Assembly (NCBI GenBank): GCA_051294375.1
Contig: CM119269.1
Coordinates: forward strand, 23,107,497-23,171,496
Source of the DNA: Paraspadella gotoi
Taxonomy: Eukaryota; Chaetognatha
Direction: 5' to 3'
Length of the DNA: 64,000 nucleotides
Position numbers and translations under genes: made by a program. Below the pieces are notes generated by a model, which was not told where the DNA came from, made no database searches, and worked only from the letters and a program-made list of their open reading frames with translations. This document shows positions 49,012 to 60,657 of this stretch, one piece after another (position 1 is the stretch's first letter; each line of letters starts with the position of its first letter).

Positions 49012-49300
49012 CTGAGTTGGAAGAAATGAAACAAAATAATTTAATAAAATATAAATTAATTAAAATAAAAACATAATAAATCATTGATAAGCCTATGGCT
49101 GGTTCCCAGAGACGTGATATCTAAGTTTGAATAAATGAAACAAAAATAATTTAATAAAATATCAATTAATTAAAATAATAAAAACATAATAAATCATTGA
49201 TAAGCCTATTGCTGGTTCTCAGAGACGTGATATCTGAGTTGGAAGAAATGAAACCAAAATAATTTAATAAAACATCAATTAATTAAAATGAATTCATTCT
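48985..49300. repeat. ~110-bp tandem repeat containing a splice-acceptor-like motif
   Basis: Three units begin near 48991, 49095 and 49205, each with CTATNGCTGGTTCYCAGAGACGTGATATCT followed by AT-rich sequence. A weaker unit is at 49755. The first unit overlaps the acceptor and start of the candidate exon at 48872-49011. Confidence 0.85.
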
Positions 49301-49364
49301 CCTACTATGATATTAATAATTTATAATGACTGTAGGAGGAAACGAATGATAAATAATATCCAAA

Positions 49365-49470
49365 GAACAATCAATGAATGATCGATGAATAATCAATGAA
49401 TGATCGATGTATAATCAATGAATAATCGATGTATAATCAATGAATAATCAATGAGTAATTAATCAATGAA
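49365..49470. repeat. AATCAATGAATGATCGATG minisatellite
   Basis: Units of about 14 bases alternating AATCAATG and ATCGATG. Part of it recurs at the junction at 62270-62300. Confidence 0.85.
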
Positions 49471-50075
49471 TAAAACAACTGAATGAATTTCCGATGAGAA
49501 ATGAATCCGATGATGAATAAGTTCTTCAAAAGTTTCTTCCCGATCTGGGTGGTTCCAAGGGACATGATATCTGGGTGGTTCCAAGGGACATGATATCTCT
49601 GAAATAAAAATAATTTAGTAAAATATCAATTAATGAAAATTAATTTAAATTTAAATTTAAATTTAAATTCCAAGGGACATGATATCTCTGAAATAAAAAT
49701 AATTTTGTAAAATATCAATTAATGAAAATTAATATATAATAAATTAATGATAAGACTATATCTAGTTCCCAGAGATGTGATATCTGAGCTGGAAGAATAG
49801 TATACACCTTTTTAAACCATAAAAATTATTACAATAACTCGCCTAAAAGATTTACATAGATAAATTCAAAAAAATGGCAAAATTGAAAATGAAATTTTAA
49901 ATATTATTAGTTTCTACAATTTTGTTCATTCTTGATTTAATATCAAATTTTGATCAGAAACAAATCAATAATACTTAATTTTCCTAGATTTTTATTACTT
50001 TATATTTATTTTTTTTAAAATTATAACTAGAAGGACTCAGAACCTCATAAAATTTTGAATGTTAATCTTAACAAG

Positions 50076-50769
50076 TCAGAGCCAAGAGCTCCCAACAACA
50101 ACATCAACCACAACATCAACAAACTCGCCTTGCAATGGCTCCCCGAGGAAAGACGTTTCTTGCATTTCCTGCATTTTTTTGAAAGGAAGCGCCGGCCCAG
50201 GATGATCGCGCCCCTTGAGCCCCGATGCGGCGTCGTGAGGGGCGCCGGGAATGGCGCCGCCTCCTTGCCCGGCGTCGCCGCGTCCCCACAACCAAGGATC
50301 GTAGGATTTGACGCGCGGCGCCAAGGGCGTCAACTGCTTGTCGAAGACCGAGGCGCCGCCGAACCCCGGGGCTCCGGAGGAAGAGGAAGAGTTTTGTCGA
50401 TGCCAAAGCGGGTCCGAGATCCCGTTCCCAATTGCGCTAATTCCTAACGAAGGCTCCGAAGAGCCCGCCAGGCCGAGCCCGCCGCCCAAGGAGCCTCCCT
50501 GCGTGCCTCCCGGGCCGCCGCCGCCGAAGGGCCCCAACCCGCCTCTGCCAACGCTACCGCCGCCTCCGCCGACTGCGCCGTCGTAACTGGCCCGCTCTCT
50601 CGAAGAAGATTGATGATGCGAGGCGGAATGATGCCGTCCGCCTGAGTCGCTGCTTCGATGCTTTCGTCGACTTCGCGATTGTCTGGGGGCGTGGTTCAAG
50701 GCGCTCGATGATGAGCCGCCCACGACGAGACCGCCCGACGAGGTTAGTTCGTTCTTGGCAAGAACACCA

Positions 50770-50814
<45 letters not shown>

Positions 50815-52177
50815 AGTGCGGGAGAGTAGAAGGGTTTGCCGGGCGAATGCGAAAGCAGCGAAGAGGCGGCGGGGTAGCGGCCGCCGCCCAATCCGCCGAG
50901 TCCGCCTCCCGAACCGGAAAAGTCGATGTGCTGCAAGGGATGCTGCAAAGGATGATGATGATGTTGCTGTGGTTGCTGCAAAGGGTCCGTCGCGAGGTGG
51001 GGGGTCATCGTAGAGGGTAGGTCAAAGTTTTGGTAAGGACCGCCGGGCGCGGCGTCCAGGCGTAGGTGAGTTTGCTGCTGTTGGTGAGAAAGGTCAGCGC
51101 CTTTCGCCGATCCGGCGTGGTTCACCATACCGACGGGCAGACCGACAGACGGACCGACGCCTCCGCTCCGTACGCTGAGCAGAGAGACGTTGTCCGGCGC
51201 GCCTTTGCTCCACTGAGAGAGTCCGGCTAAGGAAGGGAGCCCGGCTGGAGCGGCGTGTGCTCCTATAAAGGGGGGGCGGAAGAATGGGGGGAAAGGATTA
51301 GTGAACAAGGATTAGTTAAGGATTAGTGAATAGAGAAAAAGATTATGGGATTCTCGGTGATTGATATTTTTTAAACGTTTTAAAATAAAACTTGGCGGGC
51401 TCTTAAACCAACTGTTTTCTGAAAGCGCCCCTTTTCTGTTCCCTAATACATGAATCTAACTTTTACTCCTAATTCAAGCCTAATCTTTTGAGAATATTTA
51501 ACACTCAATCGGTAAATTTAATCCTTAAACCATTGTGTTATGATCCTTTATTTTCGTTGCCTTATGAGATTAGAGAAAAGTTTGAAATTAGATTTCAACG
51601 ACTTTTTCTCTATGAAAATAAAAACTAATTTCAAACTTTTCTCTAATCCTTAAACCATCTTTAGTATCTTAAAAATATAAAAAAATTTATTTGAGCATAT
51701 ACTCACTCAACATTTTTCACTCAAACCATTGAGTGGGGCGACCCCTCCTTTAATTCTTAATCCTTTATTTACATAATCCCTAACCATAATTCCCAACCCT
51801 TAACCTAAAATATGATCTAAAACCGAAAAAGTGGCTTTTTGAATAATATTAATAAGGCTCTATTTTTGCCAGCCTGAGGCTGACCCTTGCCAAAGATAGG
51901 ATTTATCCCGCTCAAGCAAAATATGAAAGAAGCAATGCAAATAAAGCCAAAATAAAGCAAAAAAAAGATCACTTGAATAAAGCAGAGGATGATCCGGTTT
52001 GTGCGCCATTTCGGTTTCTCGTCCGGCCGACGATCGCCCGGCGCCGTCGGCCGAAAACAACGCCGGATGAAAAAGAACGCCGGTTTTAAGTTTCGGTGCG
52101 GTCGATCGGCGTCGATTCTCTGCTGATTGGGCGCCAAGGCGGCGTCATTCTCCTCCTCTTCCTCTTCCTCCTCCTTA
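50076..52177 (-). CDS. Membrane protein 3' exons: transmembrane segment and Gly/His/Ser-rich tail
   Basis: Two exons join in phase 1: 52177-51885 and 51262-50076. The upstream exon encodes an acidic run (Glu-8), a basic stretch and a hydrophobic segment of about 28 residues (IILCFIQVIFFLLYFGFICI and on). The downstream exon encodes 394 residues: SLAGLSQWSKG, HQQQQ, HHHHPLQHP, long Gly runs, RSRRKHRSS, an aromatic patch SYDPWLWGRG, then a stop. High GC and uniform frame usage support coding. A different frame in the first exon (KPDHPLLYS, donor at about 51990) also joins in phase, so the transmembrane call is not certain. Position and strand suggest it is the 3' end of the SEA/SUEL-lectin gene upstream, which would make this its cytoplasmic tail. 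Confidence 0.6.
51400..51840. repeat. Telomere-like-core element with internal inverted repeat
   Basis: Starts GAAAGCGCCCCTTTTCTGTTCC, holds CCTTAAACC/CCCTAACC units and a roughly 30-base inverted repeat around GAAATTAGATTTC/GAAAATAAAAACTAATTTC (51560-51645). Confidence 0.6.
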
Positions 52178-52622
52178 CTATAAAAAATAAATGATAAATG
52201 ATAATAAATAAATAAATTAAACATTAGTAGTTTAGTAAAAAAAAATAAAGTTTTCATATTTTTTGTGAGTATTTTTTAAGGGTTTTTTAAAAGTTTTTTA
52301 GGGGAAAACTTAAACTTAAAGCTATATGTAAATACTTATAAATATTTATAATTTAATACCAAGCTCTTCCTTTATTCTTGTTGCTCTTTGGTGGTTTTAA
52401 AATTATTTAATTAAATAAATAAAAGACTATTGATTATGGTTCTTTAGTAGATTATTATCTAAAAATATTTTTCACCTGCTTGAAAAAAAACTTTGTCCCG
52501 AGGCTCGAGTTTTTTTGGTCAGGGAATAATTTTAGTGAACGAGGTTTTTAACTTTTTATGGTTTTTCAGTTTTTTTGGGAAAACGTTGGGAGACGACCGA
52601 TGCTCCAGAGGTTGAAGTGAAA

Positions 52623-52623
<1 letters not shown>

Positions 52624-52674
<51 letters not shown>
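52624..52674. repeat. (GA)n microsatellite
   Basis: About 51 bases of GA; a second, shorter one lies at 52875-52910. AT-rich DNA up to 54050 shows no exon. Confidence 0.95.
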
Positions 52675-52676
<2 letters not shown>

Positions 52677-52872
52677 CAGAAAGGGTTCTTTCTTTTTTTT
52701 TTGTTTCAGAGAAAAGAAATTAGAAGAAAAAATGTTTATTCATGTAAAATAATAAAAATTGACTTTCATCTCATTTTCTTTGAGTCCAAATTTGTTTTCA
52801 TTCATGAGAATAAAGGCAGTTGTTTTTTTTTGTTGTTGTTGTTGTGAAAGCCAAAAAAAGATGATATTTTGG

Positions 52873-52908
<36 letters not shown>

Positions 52909-54049
52909 CAGAAAAAAATGATAATAAAAGCTTGGAAGGGTTTTTTTAAAAAAAAAGATAAAAATGCTAGTTGTACTTTGGGAATTTGCGGGAAATGAGT
53001 AAATTGAGAGAAGGAATCATTTGCAGCGAGCCCTGAAAAAAAGAGAGAAGGAGACACTTAGGATTAGGGATTAAGGATTAGAGATTAAGGTTAGACACTT
53101 AGGATTAGGATTAAGATTAGGGATTAGAGTTGTGGTATTTTTGCAAAATATTCCTCATTAGGTTCATTTTTGTGAGAAAGTAATCGATAGCAAAAAATGA
53201 AAATAGCAGTTACACCGAGCTCAATTATTTCTTTTACTATATTGGACTAAATAAGACTAAATTTTAAAAGGAATATAAATGTTTAACATATTTTACAAAA
53301 GTAATAACTTAAAATATAATTTAATTACTTTGATATTTAATAATGTAATGAGGACAGGGACGTTAGTGTTGTCTTTTTTTAAATAGAGGAAACATTTATA
53401 CTTTATTACAATTATTCATAACTATTAATCATTACTCACCATATAGTAGTAGGTTTGTTTTTTTTTATTTCTTGAGGATGAAATATGTTTGAATTAAAAG
53501 TTCAATGTGTAGCTAATGATGGAAGAAATCTTTCGTTGCTTTGATTAACATAAATTGTTTTCTATTTTGTTTTGTGTGTTTGTTTGTTTGTTATATATTT
53601 GCTTTTTTATTTTTCTTTCGGAGCGGCTTTGATTGTCACATAGTTGAAGAAGATAGTTAAAATCTGTGTGTCAAAGTTTTTTTAAACAAAATAGTTAATT
53701 GGGAATGATAAAGATTTACATTTACATTACAAGCAAATTAAAATTTATTTAATTTTTCAATGACATTTAAGAGAGAAAGAATGACATTTTAAAGACAAAA
53801 AATGACAAAAAAATTGTAAAAATGGCGAATTTAAAAAAAACAACTTATATTGAGAAGACAATAATTAATGAAGTCGAGGATAATAATGATTACGTCAAAA
53901 AATGATAATTAGATTTTTGCCGATTTAAGCATCGCGTCTGCAAATATAAACACAAACATTTTAACATTTAAACATTTAAACAATTTCATAATCATAGAGA
54001 AAAGGTAAGAAGGACAAAAAAGATTTCAACATTACGTTTAAACGTTGAT

Positions 54050-54430
54050 GAACACGGACGGCTGTTGTTCCAAGACGAGTTGATGTAGTTGATGAAGTCA
54101 ACATCCGACCTTCGACTGAAAAAATTGACGTTGCTGCTGGGAAATGATGAAGAAATTGATGTTGCTGCTGGGAATTGATGAAGAAATTGATGTAGTTAAC
54201 GAGATAACATTATTGATGTTTCTGCTGTAGAAATTTGATGGTTGTCGTGATACACGTTGCGATGATAAATTTGATGTAAACGTCTGGTAAGATAAGATAA
54301 CGAAGTAACAAAAAAGGGAAAGCTTGTGATAAATATTATCAGTTTTATCACAAGAAAAATAATCAATTGTTTATATTTAAACGAATTGAATGAAAGGCTA
54401 AACCGAAGCGAGAAGACGATGATTGATTGG

Positions 54431-54475
<45 letters not shown>

Positions 54476-54495
54476 GGATTGATTGATTGATCGAT
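54050..54495. repeat. GATGTTGCTGCTGG minisatellite and (GATT)n array
   Basis: Degenerate GAAATTGATGTTGCTGCTGGGAA-type units at 54110-54240, then a clean (GATT)n at 54418-54492. Confidence 0.8.
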
Positions 54496-54619
54496 CGATT
54501 AAAAAGTCTAACGCGTGAGACAAAGCTGACTGTGATTTTGAGTTGACGCAGTGAAAGAAATTCGTCTCCCGCAAAAAGTGAAAGAAGGAAAAGTCGTTGT
54601 TGTTGTTATTCCTCGTCCA

Positions 54620-54659
54620 CTCCCTCTCTATCTCTCTCTTTATTTTTCTCTCTTCACGC

Positions 54660-54708
<49 letters not shown>

Positions 54709-54724
54709 TCTCTTCTCTTTCTCT

Positions 54725-54757
<33 letters not shown>

Positions 54758-54981
54758 GTCGAGAGACGCCTTGCCTTTTTTACTTTACTTCCGGTCAAAC
54801 GATGCCATGCCATGCCATGCAATCCAGCGTCACGTCATGCTACGCTGCGCCACGCCACCCATGCTGCGCCACGCTACGCTGTGCCACAGCCACGCTACGC
54901 TGTCGCTTCCGCATTTTTTTAGTCTCTGGGAAATTGTGAGACGCGCGATTTTCAAAATGGCGGACGAGGGAGGAGCGCGCG

Positions 54982-55077
<96 letters not shown>
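54620..55077. repeat. (CT)n, CCATGCCATG-type units and an 88-bp (GA)n
   Basis: CT tracts at 54655-54760. Degenerate CCATGC/CACGCTACGCTG units at 54800-54910. Pure (GA)n at 54990-55077. The CT and GA arrays are complementary and could pair in RNA. A GTCGTC run follows at 55107-55145. Confidence 0.9.
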
Positions 55078-55079
<2 letters not shown>

Positions 55080-55543
55080 CGCATGCACCAGAATCTCGCA
55101 CGCATTTCGTCGTCGTCATCGTCGCCGTCGTCGTCTTCGTCGTCGTGGGTTCAAGTCACGTGTTCAAGTCACTTCCGGATCATGAAAAGTCTTAACCAGA
55201 TTTTTTTTTGCAATCAAATTTTTGTTGTTGCAATCAATAGGGCAATCAATATATCAGTCAAATCAATTGGGTTATTTCGATAAGACTGTACAGCTTGCAG
55301 GGACCGAATGTGCCTTGAAAGATTAATTGAGGCCACTAAACAGTAAAGCCTGTGGAAATATTTTTGTTGGACATCTACGAAAGCGGTTATTATGTTTATA
55401 ATGATAAAAAAAGTTTTGTATTCGTTAATTAATCTCTCTTTTTTAATATATATAAATACAATATTTTTATTAATTTCTTTTCACAATCGCTTAATGATTA
55501 ATGACTTTTTTCACAACCGCTGGATCGGATTTTTGATCCGGTA

Positions 55544-55544
55544 G

Positions 55545-55609
<65 letters not shown>

Positions 55610-55718
55610 CACAGTTTTGCTTCTTCCTCTCTTTTCTCTTTTCCTGTTAAATGGACGACTCTGCTTGGAACGTGCACGCAGCGGAAGTAGCGGCGAGCAG
55701 AAAAAAGCACGCGCGCAC

Positions 55719-55781
<63 letters not shown>

Positions 55782-55782
55782 T
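55544..55782. repeat. Inverted pair of microsatellites: (CT)n then (GA)n
   Basis: CT repeats at 55544-55606 and GA repeats at 55727-55782, separated by about 120 GC-richer bases that contain an ATG frame (MDDSAWNVHAAEVAASRKKH). That frame runs into the repeat; I do not consider it a supported gene. Confidence 0.85.
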
Positions 55783-55864
55783 TCATGGTGCCAGCGACTG
55801 CCCTCCGCTTTTAGACGCGGCAGGGATTTCGAAACACGCGGCCTGGACTCAATGCCGTTCTCTC

Positions 55865-56330
55865 ATTGGGCAAAATTCTTTCTCGTTCTCTCATTGGCTC
55901 AAATATCTACTTCGGACGCGTCGCCGTTCTCTCATTTGTTCTCTCATTGGTCAAATTTCATTCGCCGCCTCTGATTGGCTCAATTACCTCCTGTGGAAGC
56001 TTCACTCTTTTTTCATTGGTCGATAAACGTTTTCATTTTTCTCATTGGATCAAGAAATGGATTTTCAAGATTACTTAAAAATATTATTTCTTTCATGCAC
56101 AGTTAGAAAATTTTGTCTCGATAGGGTTTTTTTTTCATTAAAATTGTCAAAATTTAATAATAGTTTAGCATGAGTACAATTGCACTTGGTGATTTCATTG
56201 GCCTAAATGTAAGGTTTTCTTATCCTCTGATTGGGTTAATTTCTCCCAGGATCACAGAATAGACGATTCTGATTGGACGCTGAGCTGGAATGGGGGGTAG
56301 GATGAGGCGCTTGTTCTCGATTCTCATTGG
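55865..56330. promoter_or_regulatory. Array of ten inverted CCAAT boxes
   Basis: ATTGG (CCAAT on the minus strand) occurs at 55865, 55893, 55946, 55974, 56015, 56044, 56197, 56230, 56272 and 56326. Most sit in CTCATTGGYC or CTGATTGGCY, the flanks preferred by NF-Y. Six fall within 184 bases, several 28-29 bases apart. All face the same way. This suggests an NF-Y-bound promoter or enhancer, possibly of the minus-strand membrane-protein gene or an unseen gene nearby. Binding is inferred from sequence only. Confidence 0.65.
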
Positions 56331-56345
56331 TCGAACTGTCAATGG

Positions 56346-56346
<1 letters not shown>

Positions 56347-56419
<73 letters not shown>

Positions 56420-56545
56420 GAGAGAGAAGAGAGAAGAGAGAGAGATAGACTGTCGTAGACATAGGTACAAGTATTCGATATAGCCGTTCTGTCTATCTCT
56501 CTCTCTTCTCTCTCTCTCTCTCTTTTTTCTCTCTCTCTCTCCCCG
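56347..56545. repeat. (GA)n followed by (CT)n
   Basis: GA tracts at 56347-56448 and CT tracts at 56495-56540, again an inverted microsatellite pair next to the CCAAT array. Confidence 0.9.
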
Positions 56546-56624
56546 GACTGGGGTTTACGACGTCTGATACTGGGATGCGTCCGCCGTCGGAGTCATTGAG
56601 AATGCAAAAGAATGCAAAGGCATC

Positions 56625-56880
56625 TATATAGGGATAAGGCGCTCAGTGGGCTGAAGATTACTATCCGTATCTTCTGTGCTCCATCAGCAGCAATGAAACG
56701 GGTCCTGGGCTTGGATCCAAGCTTGAGGGTTTTCCAGGCCCCCAAGTGGGTTTACGGCCGTCCTTACGCTTCCCGCAGGGTAGGTACCGGGTTGGAATTG
56801 AACCCGGTAGCTAGTGGTCATGAGCTAAAGGTGTCATGCTTATAGGCGGGGTGAACTTAGGCAATGCCCGACTACCGACA
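56625..56880 (-). mobile_element. SINE family 2, near-complete copy
   Basis: Minus-strand copy containing GGGTTCAATTCCAACCCGGTACC and ending in the GGCATTGCC 5' motif at about 56866. Confidence 0.75.
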
Positions 56881-56889
56881 TAGAATGCA

Positions 56890-58060
56890 AATAACAACAA
56901 CGACTGATAGGGTGAGCGACTGAGCGTAAATACAAATACGATACTGTAGCGGCAGTATTAACTAAAACGGTAAATTTTACGCTTAACTGTGAACTAAAAT
57001 ATAAGCTCTCTTAATGTTAAAACATTAATCCTGTTTTAAAATTAAATATTAAAAAAAAGATCATATATGATTTTTTTTATATTTAATGTTTAATAACACA
57101 GGAAATTAAAAAAACATTGCACGTCGAATTATTTTCGGTCAAAATAATAATCATTGACAAAGAATGAGAGATGACGATAAATGACGACATTACTTGAGAT
57201 TTTATTTTATTTTTTTGATTTTTAAACAAAAATTGTACGATTTATCAAAAAACAAAAATGCTTAATGTTTTTTTAATTATCGAAAAATCTTAGAAATACA
57301 ACCTCACGATATTTTTTATTTCTTTTTTATATCTAATTGTTTAAAAAAAAAGATATTAAAAAAAAGAGCACAGATCAATTTGGAAAATAAAAAAAAATCA
57401 GATCTAAAAAATCACAATTACATTCTGGAAGAAACTAATCTACCTATAATCTAATAGTAATTCTTTTCTGTTTTTATCTAAAAACGGATTTGAGATTTTT
57501 TTCATTAGTTTACTTTTTGTAGAAAAAAAAAGTTAAAAAAAAATGCTTAACTTGTTGACAAAAAATTTAAATTAGGTTTTCTTCAGGTAACAAAAATAAT
57601 AACTATTAAAAAAGATCGTTAACTAAACTCGCATAACTAAATTAAGAAATCATAATATAACGATCATGAAACGATTAAGCGTTTAATAATCACGGGTAGC
57701 ACATATATAGTTTAAATAAAGTTTAATATGATCAATTTATAATTGGGTTATATAATTAATTAGTTTTAAATTTAATTAGTTAATTTTCGTAACAGATAAT
57801 TGGTAGGTTAACTTTATATATCTAAAAAAATTTTTTTAGAAAATAAATATTAAATAAAAGATTAAAAATTATACATAATTGATAATATATAACTTAATAC
57901 GCACCTCCCAGCCGTGACTATAAAAAAAAACGAAAAAAAACCAGTAGTAGAAATATAAGGAAGTAGATAATGTATCACTTTAAGACGTTCATCTTTTATC
58001 ACAATATCATCGCGATACTTTATCACTTTATCATGATTCACCAGCGAATCACACAACTTT
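56890..58060. other. AT-rich DNA, no gene seen
   Basis: Many A and T runs, no exon-like patch. Confidence 0.5.
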
Positions 58061-58064
58061 ACGC

Positions 58065-58240
58065 TTTATTATCCAAGAGCGCCCCGTTTCTGTTCCATAT
58101 CCCTAACCTTAATCACTAACTTAATCCGCAACCTTATCTATATATAATCCTAACCTACAACTTAATTTTTAACTCTTTTCCACCTAATTCTGAATTTAAA
58201 ACGAAAAAGGGCATTCTGGGAAAATAAGGCCAAAGCTTTT
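58065..58240. mobile_element. Short telomere-like-core element
   Basis: Compact copy of about 170 bases: TTATCCAAGAGCGCCCCGTTTC at the left, CCCTAACC-like core, AAAAAGGGCATTCTGGGAAAATAAGGCC at the right. Confidence 0.7.
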
Positions 58241-58429
58241 TTTTTAATTGGCATGGTCTCAATTAAAAAAAAATGGCCATCGTGATAATCAATATATTAA
58301 TAATAATTAAGATGATAATTAATTAAAATTCAGAGTTTCTACGTCGTTTCGACAAAGGGATGTTCTTTTGTTGAATCATTTGTTTTCTTTTATCGCAGCG
58401 ACATCTCTCGTTCGCCGCCGAGATTTCCA

Positions 58430-58950
58430 TCGTCGCTCGTCGTCGTCGTCATCGTCGTCTCTGTCTCTCGATCGCCACGACGCCGCGAATCGACGCCGGT
58501 GAAAGTCAAAATAGCGCCGGTTTGAGAAAACGAGAATCGGGGTCGTCGTCGTTTTTTGTTTCGTTTTGATTTTTTCGTGATGAAGACGACGACGATGATG
58601 ACGACGATGACGACGACGATGATGACGACGGTTGGAAGGGGACGACGACGACGATGATGACGACGATGAAGAAGACGACGATGACGGCGACGACGAACGA
58701 TCGATCCTCATTTTAGTTTCTTTATCTCCGCCGCCGCCGCTGACACCGCCGGCCCGCGCCGCAGCCGGCCCTCGCCGCAGCCTGCCCCCGCCGCCGCCGC
58801 CGCCGCCGCCGAAAGAGTTTGGCGCTCGACGCCTGGAGAATTTTGACGCAGTTTGCGGCGTGAATTGTGGCGAAATTTGTGGCGTGAATTGTGGCGAAAT
58901 TTGTGACGTGAATTGTGGCGAAATTTGTGACGTGAATAGTGGCTGGCGTT
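58430..58950. repeat. GAC/GTC triplet arrays and a 30-bp tandem repeat
   Basis: GTCGTC and GACGAC arrays at 58435-58460 and 58580-58705, a (CCG)n run at 58787-58810, and three to four copies of a 30-base unit (GTGAATTGTGGCGAAATTTGTG) at 58858-58945. Frames are open on both strands; a minus-strand linker exon of the adjacent lectin gene is possible but unproven. Confidence 0.75.
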
Positions 58951-59139
58951 GGCGTGGAAGAGGTGGCGTTTATTCGGGAGGTGAAGGCGGATTCTGAGGT
59001 GGAAAGGAAATTGAATTAATGAGAGAGAGCGAGAGAGCGAGAGGAGAGAGAGAGAGAGAGGAGAGGAGAGAGAGAGAGGAGAGAAGAGGAGAGAGAGAGG
59101 AGAGAGAGAAGAGAGAGAGAGAAAAGAAACAGACGAACC

Positions 59140-60265
59140 GAGCCAGAGACATTTTTCACCCTTTCCCCGACCAAACACCTGGCACGCATCTGTACTGCAC
59201 TTGACGTAGTCATGAAACCAAAGTTTGCTGGGCTCTTTTATCCGTGGCGCTTCTGTTCGACGCCACGACGCAAATCGCGCCCGTCGCAAGAAGGGCCGTG
59301 CCACGAGGTGCAGAGAGGGGTCGAGAGGACGCGCCCGGCACGGACGGGCGCGACCTCGGTGACTGCGGAGATCGGCGGCGTCGTAGGCAGGTTTTCTCGT
59401 CGGATCTGTCCGCCTGTCGGTCGGTCAGTCTGTACGTCTGTCGTCGTCGTCTTAGGTCGGTTTCGACACGCTCAATTCTTTCAAAGTGACAATTGTAGTG
59501 TTGTATTGCCCACCGTAGTAAGACCGATCCACCTTTGGAAGGGGTCGGGTAGAAAAAGAGAAAAGAAGAGATAGAGAGTGAAGAGAGAGAGAGAGAGTGA
59601 GAGAGAGAGAGTGAGAGGAGAGAGACGTGAGATAGAGAGAAGTGAGATAGAAGACGGTTTGGTAGAAAGAAGGACCATTTAGCAGACAGAGGGACAGGTT
59701 TAGATGATAAAGAAGAATAGACAGACTAGGCACTTTATCGGACATAAAGGACAGTCAGATAAACAGGAAGAGAGTCAAACTGACAGAGACAGCCAAAAGG
59801 TGCAATACAGCTTTAACAATTTAGTGACTTTTGATGACTGTTTTATCCTCGTATCCGCTGACGACAGTAAGACAGACAAAAGGACAGACAGTTTCCCACT
59901 CAATGGCATATTTCTCGCCATCCACTCTAGACAGAAAGACCGTTTAACAGAAAGAGGCCATTGAGATAGACAGATAAACAGTTCCTAACCCATATTCTAC
60001 TCCAAAGAGACAGACATTCAGACTTGACAAAGAAATAGACACACATACCTGAATGACATATTCCACGACTCCTCTCCGCCTTTAGGAAGACGCAATCCAA
60101 GAGAAGTTTGCCAGTTTGATAGAAGTGGTTACACTCGGTCCGCGGTGGGCATGACAACGTCGGGCGGTGGGGCGTAGATGGCCAGTTGTGGCGAGATGGG
60201 GCAAAGTTGTGGTGAGTAGGAGATGCGTGTTGGGGGTGAATGCTGAGATGGGGAGAGGAGAAATA
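59140..60265 (-). pseudogene. Error-rich duplicate of the SUEL-lectin exons
   Basis: Repeats 60655-61690 with many one-base indels. The Pro-rich exon copy (about 60265-60050) and the lectin exon copy (about 59535-59140) keep the motifs GKLLLDC, DRSYY and CVVASNRSATDK but only in shifting frames. The partner copy reads through cleanly, so this copy is the damaged one. Because a 25-N gap lies between the two, an assembly artefact or an unpurged haplotype is likelier than a pseudogene. It does extend past the gap: the lectin exon here ends with a donor at about 59159 (GGGAAAGG then GTGAAA). Confidence 0.75.
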
Positions 60266-60632
60266 AATAAATAAATAAATAAATAAATACATAACCATTG
60301 TATTATTCCTTTCTTTTCTTTGATTTAGAAGATTTAGAGTTTGAAATTTTATGATAAATTCGTTGGAGAACAAAATTTAGCAAACTTTTCTCAAATAATA
60401 TAATATAAAAAAATAAAAAAATCTAAAAGTAAATAGATAAATAAATAATAAAATAGTAATAAATAAGATATAAATAAATAATAAAAATTAATAATAGAAT
60501 AGAAACATAAATAAAGAATAAATAAAAAATAAATAAATAAATTAATATAATAAAATAAATATAATAATAGTTAATAAATAAAGAAATAAATAAGTTAAAA
60601 GTTATAGTTAAATAATAATAAATAAATTACAT

Positions 60633-60657
60633 NNNNNNNNNNNNNNNNNNNNNNNNN
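60633..60657. other. Assembly gap of 25 N
   Basis: Cuts the SUEL exon of the downstream copy just before its donor. AAAT-rich low-complexity sequence precedes it (60400-60632). Confidence 0.99.

Noticed and set aside
50055-51013. Plus-strand Arg/Pro-rich frames
   Set aside because: Shadows of the Gly/His-rich minus-strand exon, which has consistent codon use and a spliced upstream partner.
54597-55283. 228-codon plus-strand frame
   Set aside because: Built from CT and GA microsatellites with GC-rich low-complexity spacers; no domain.
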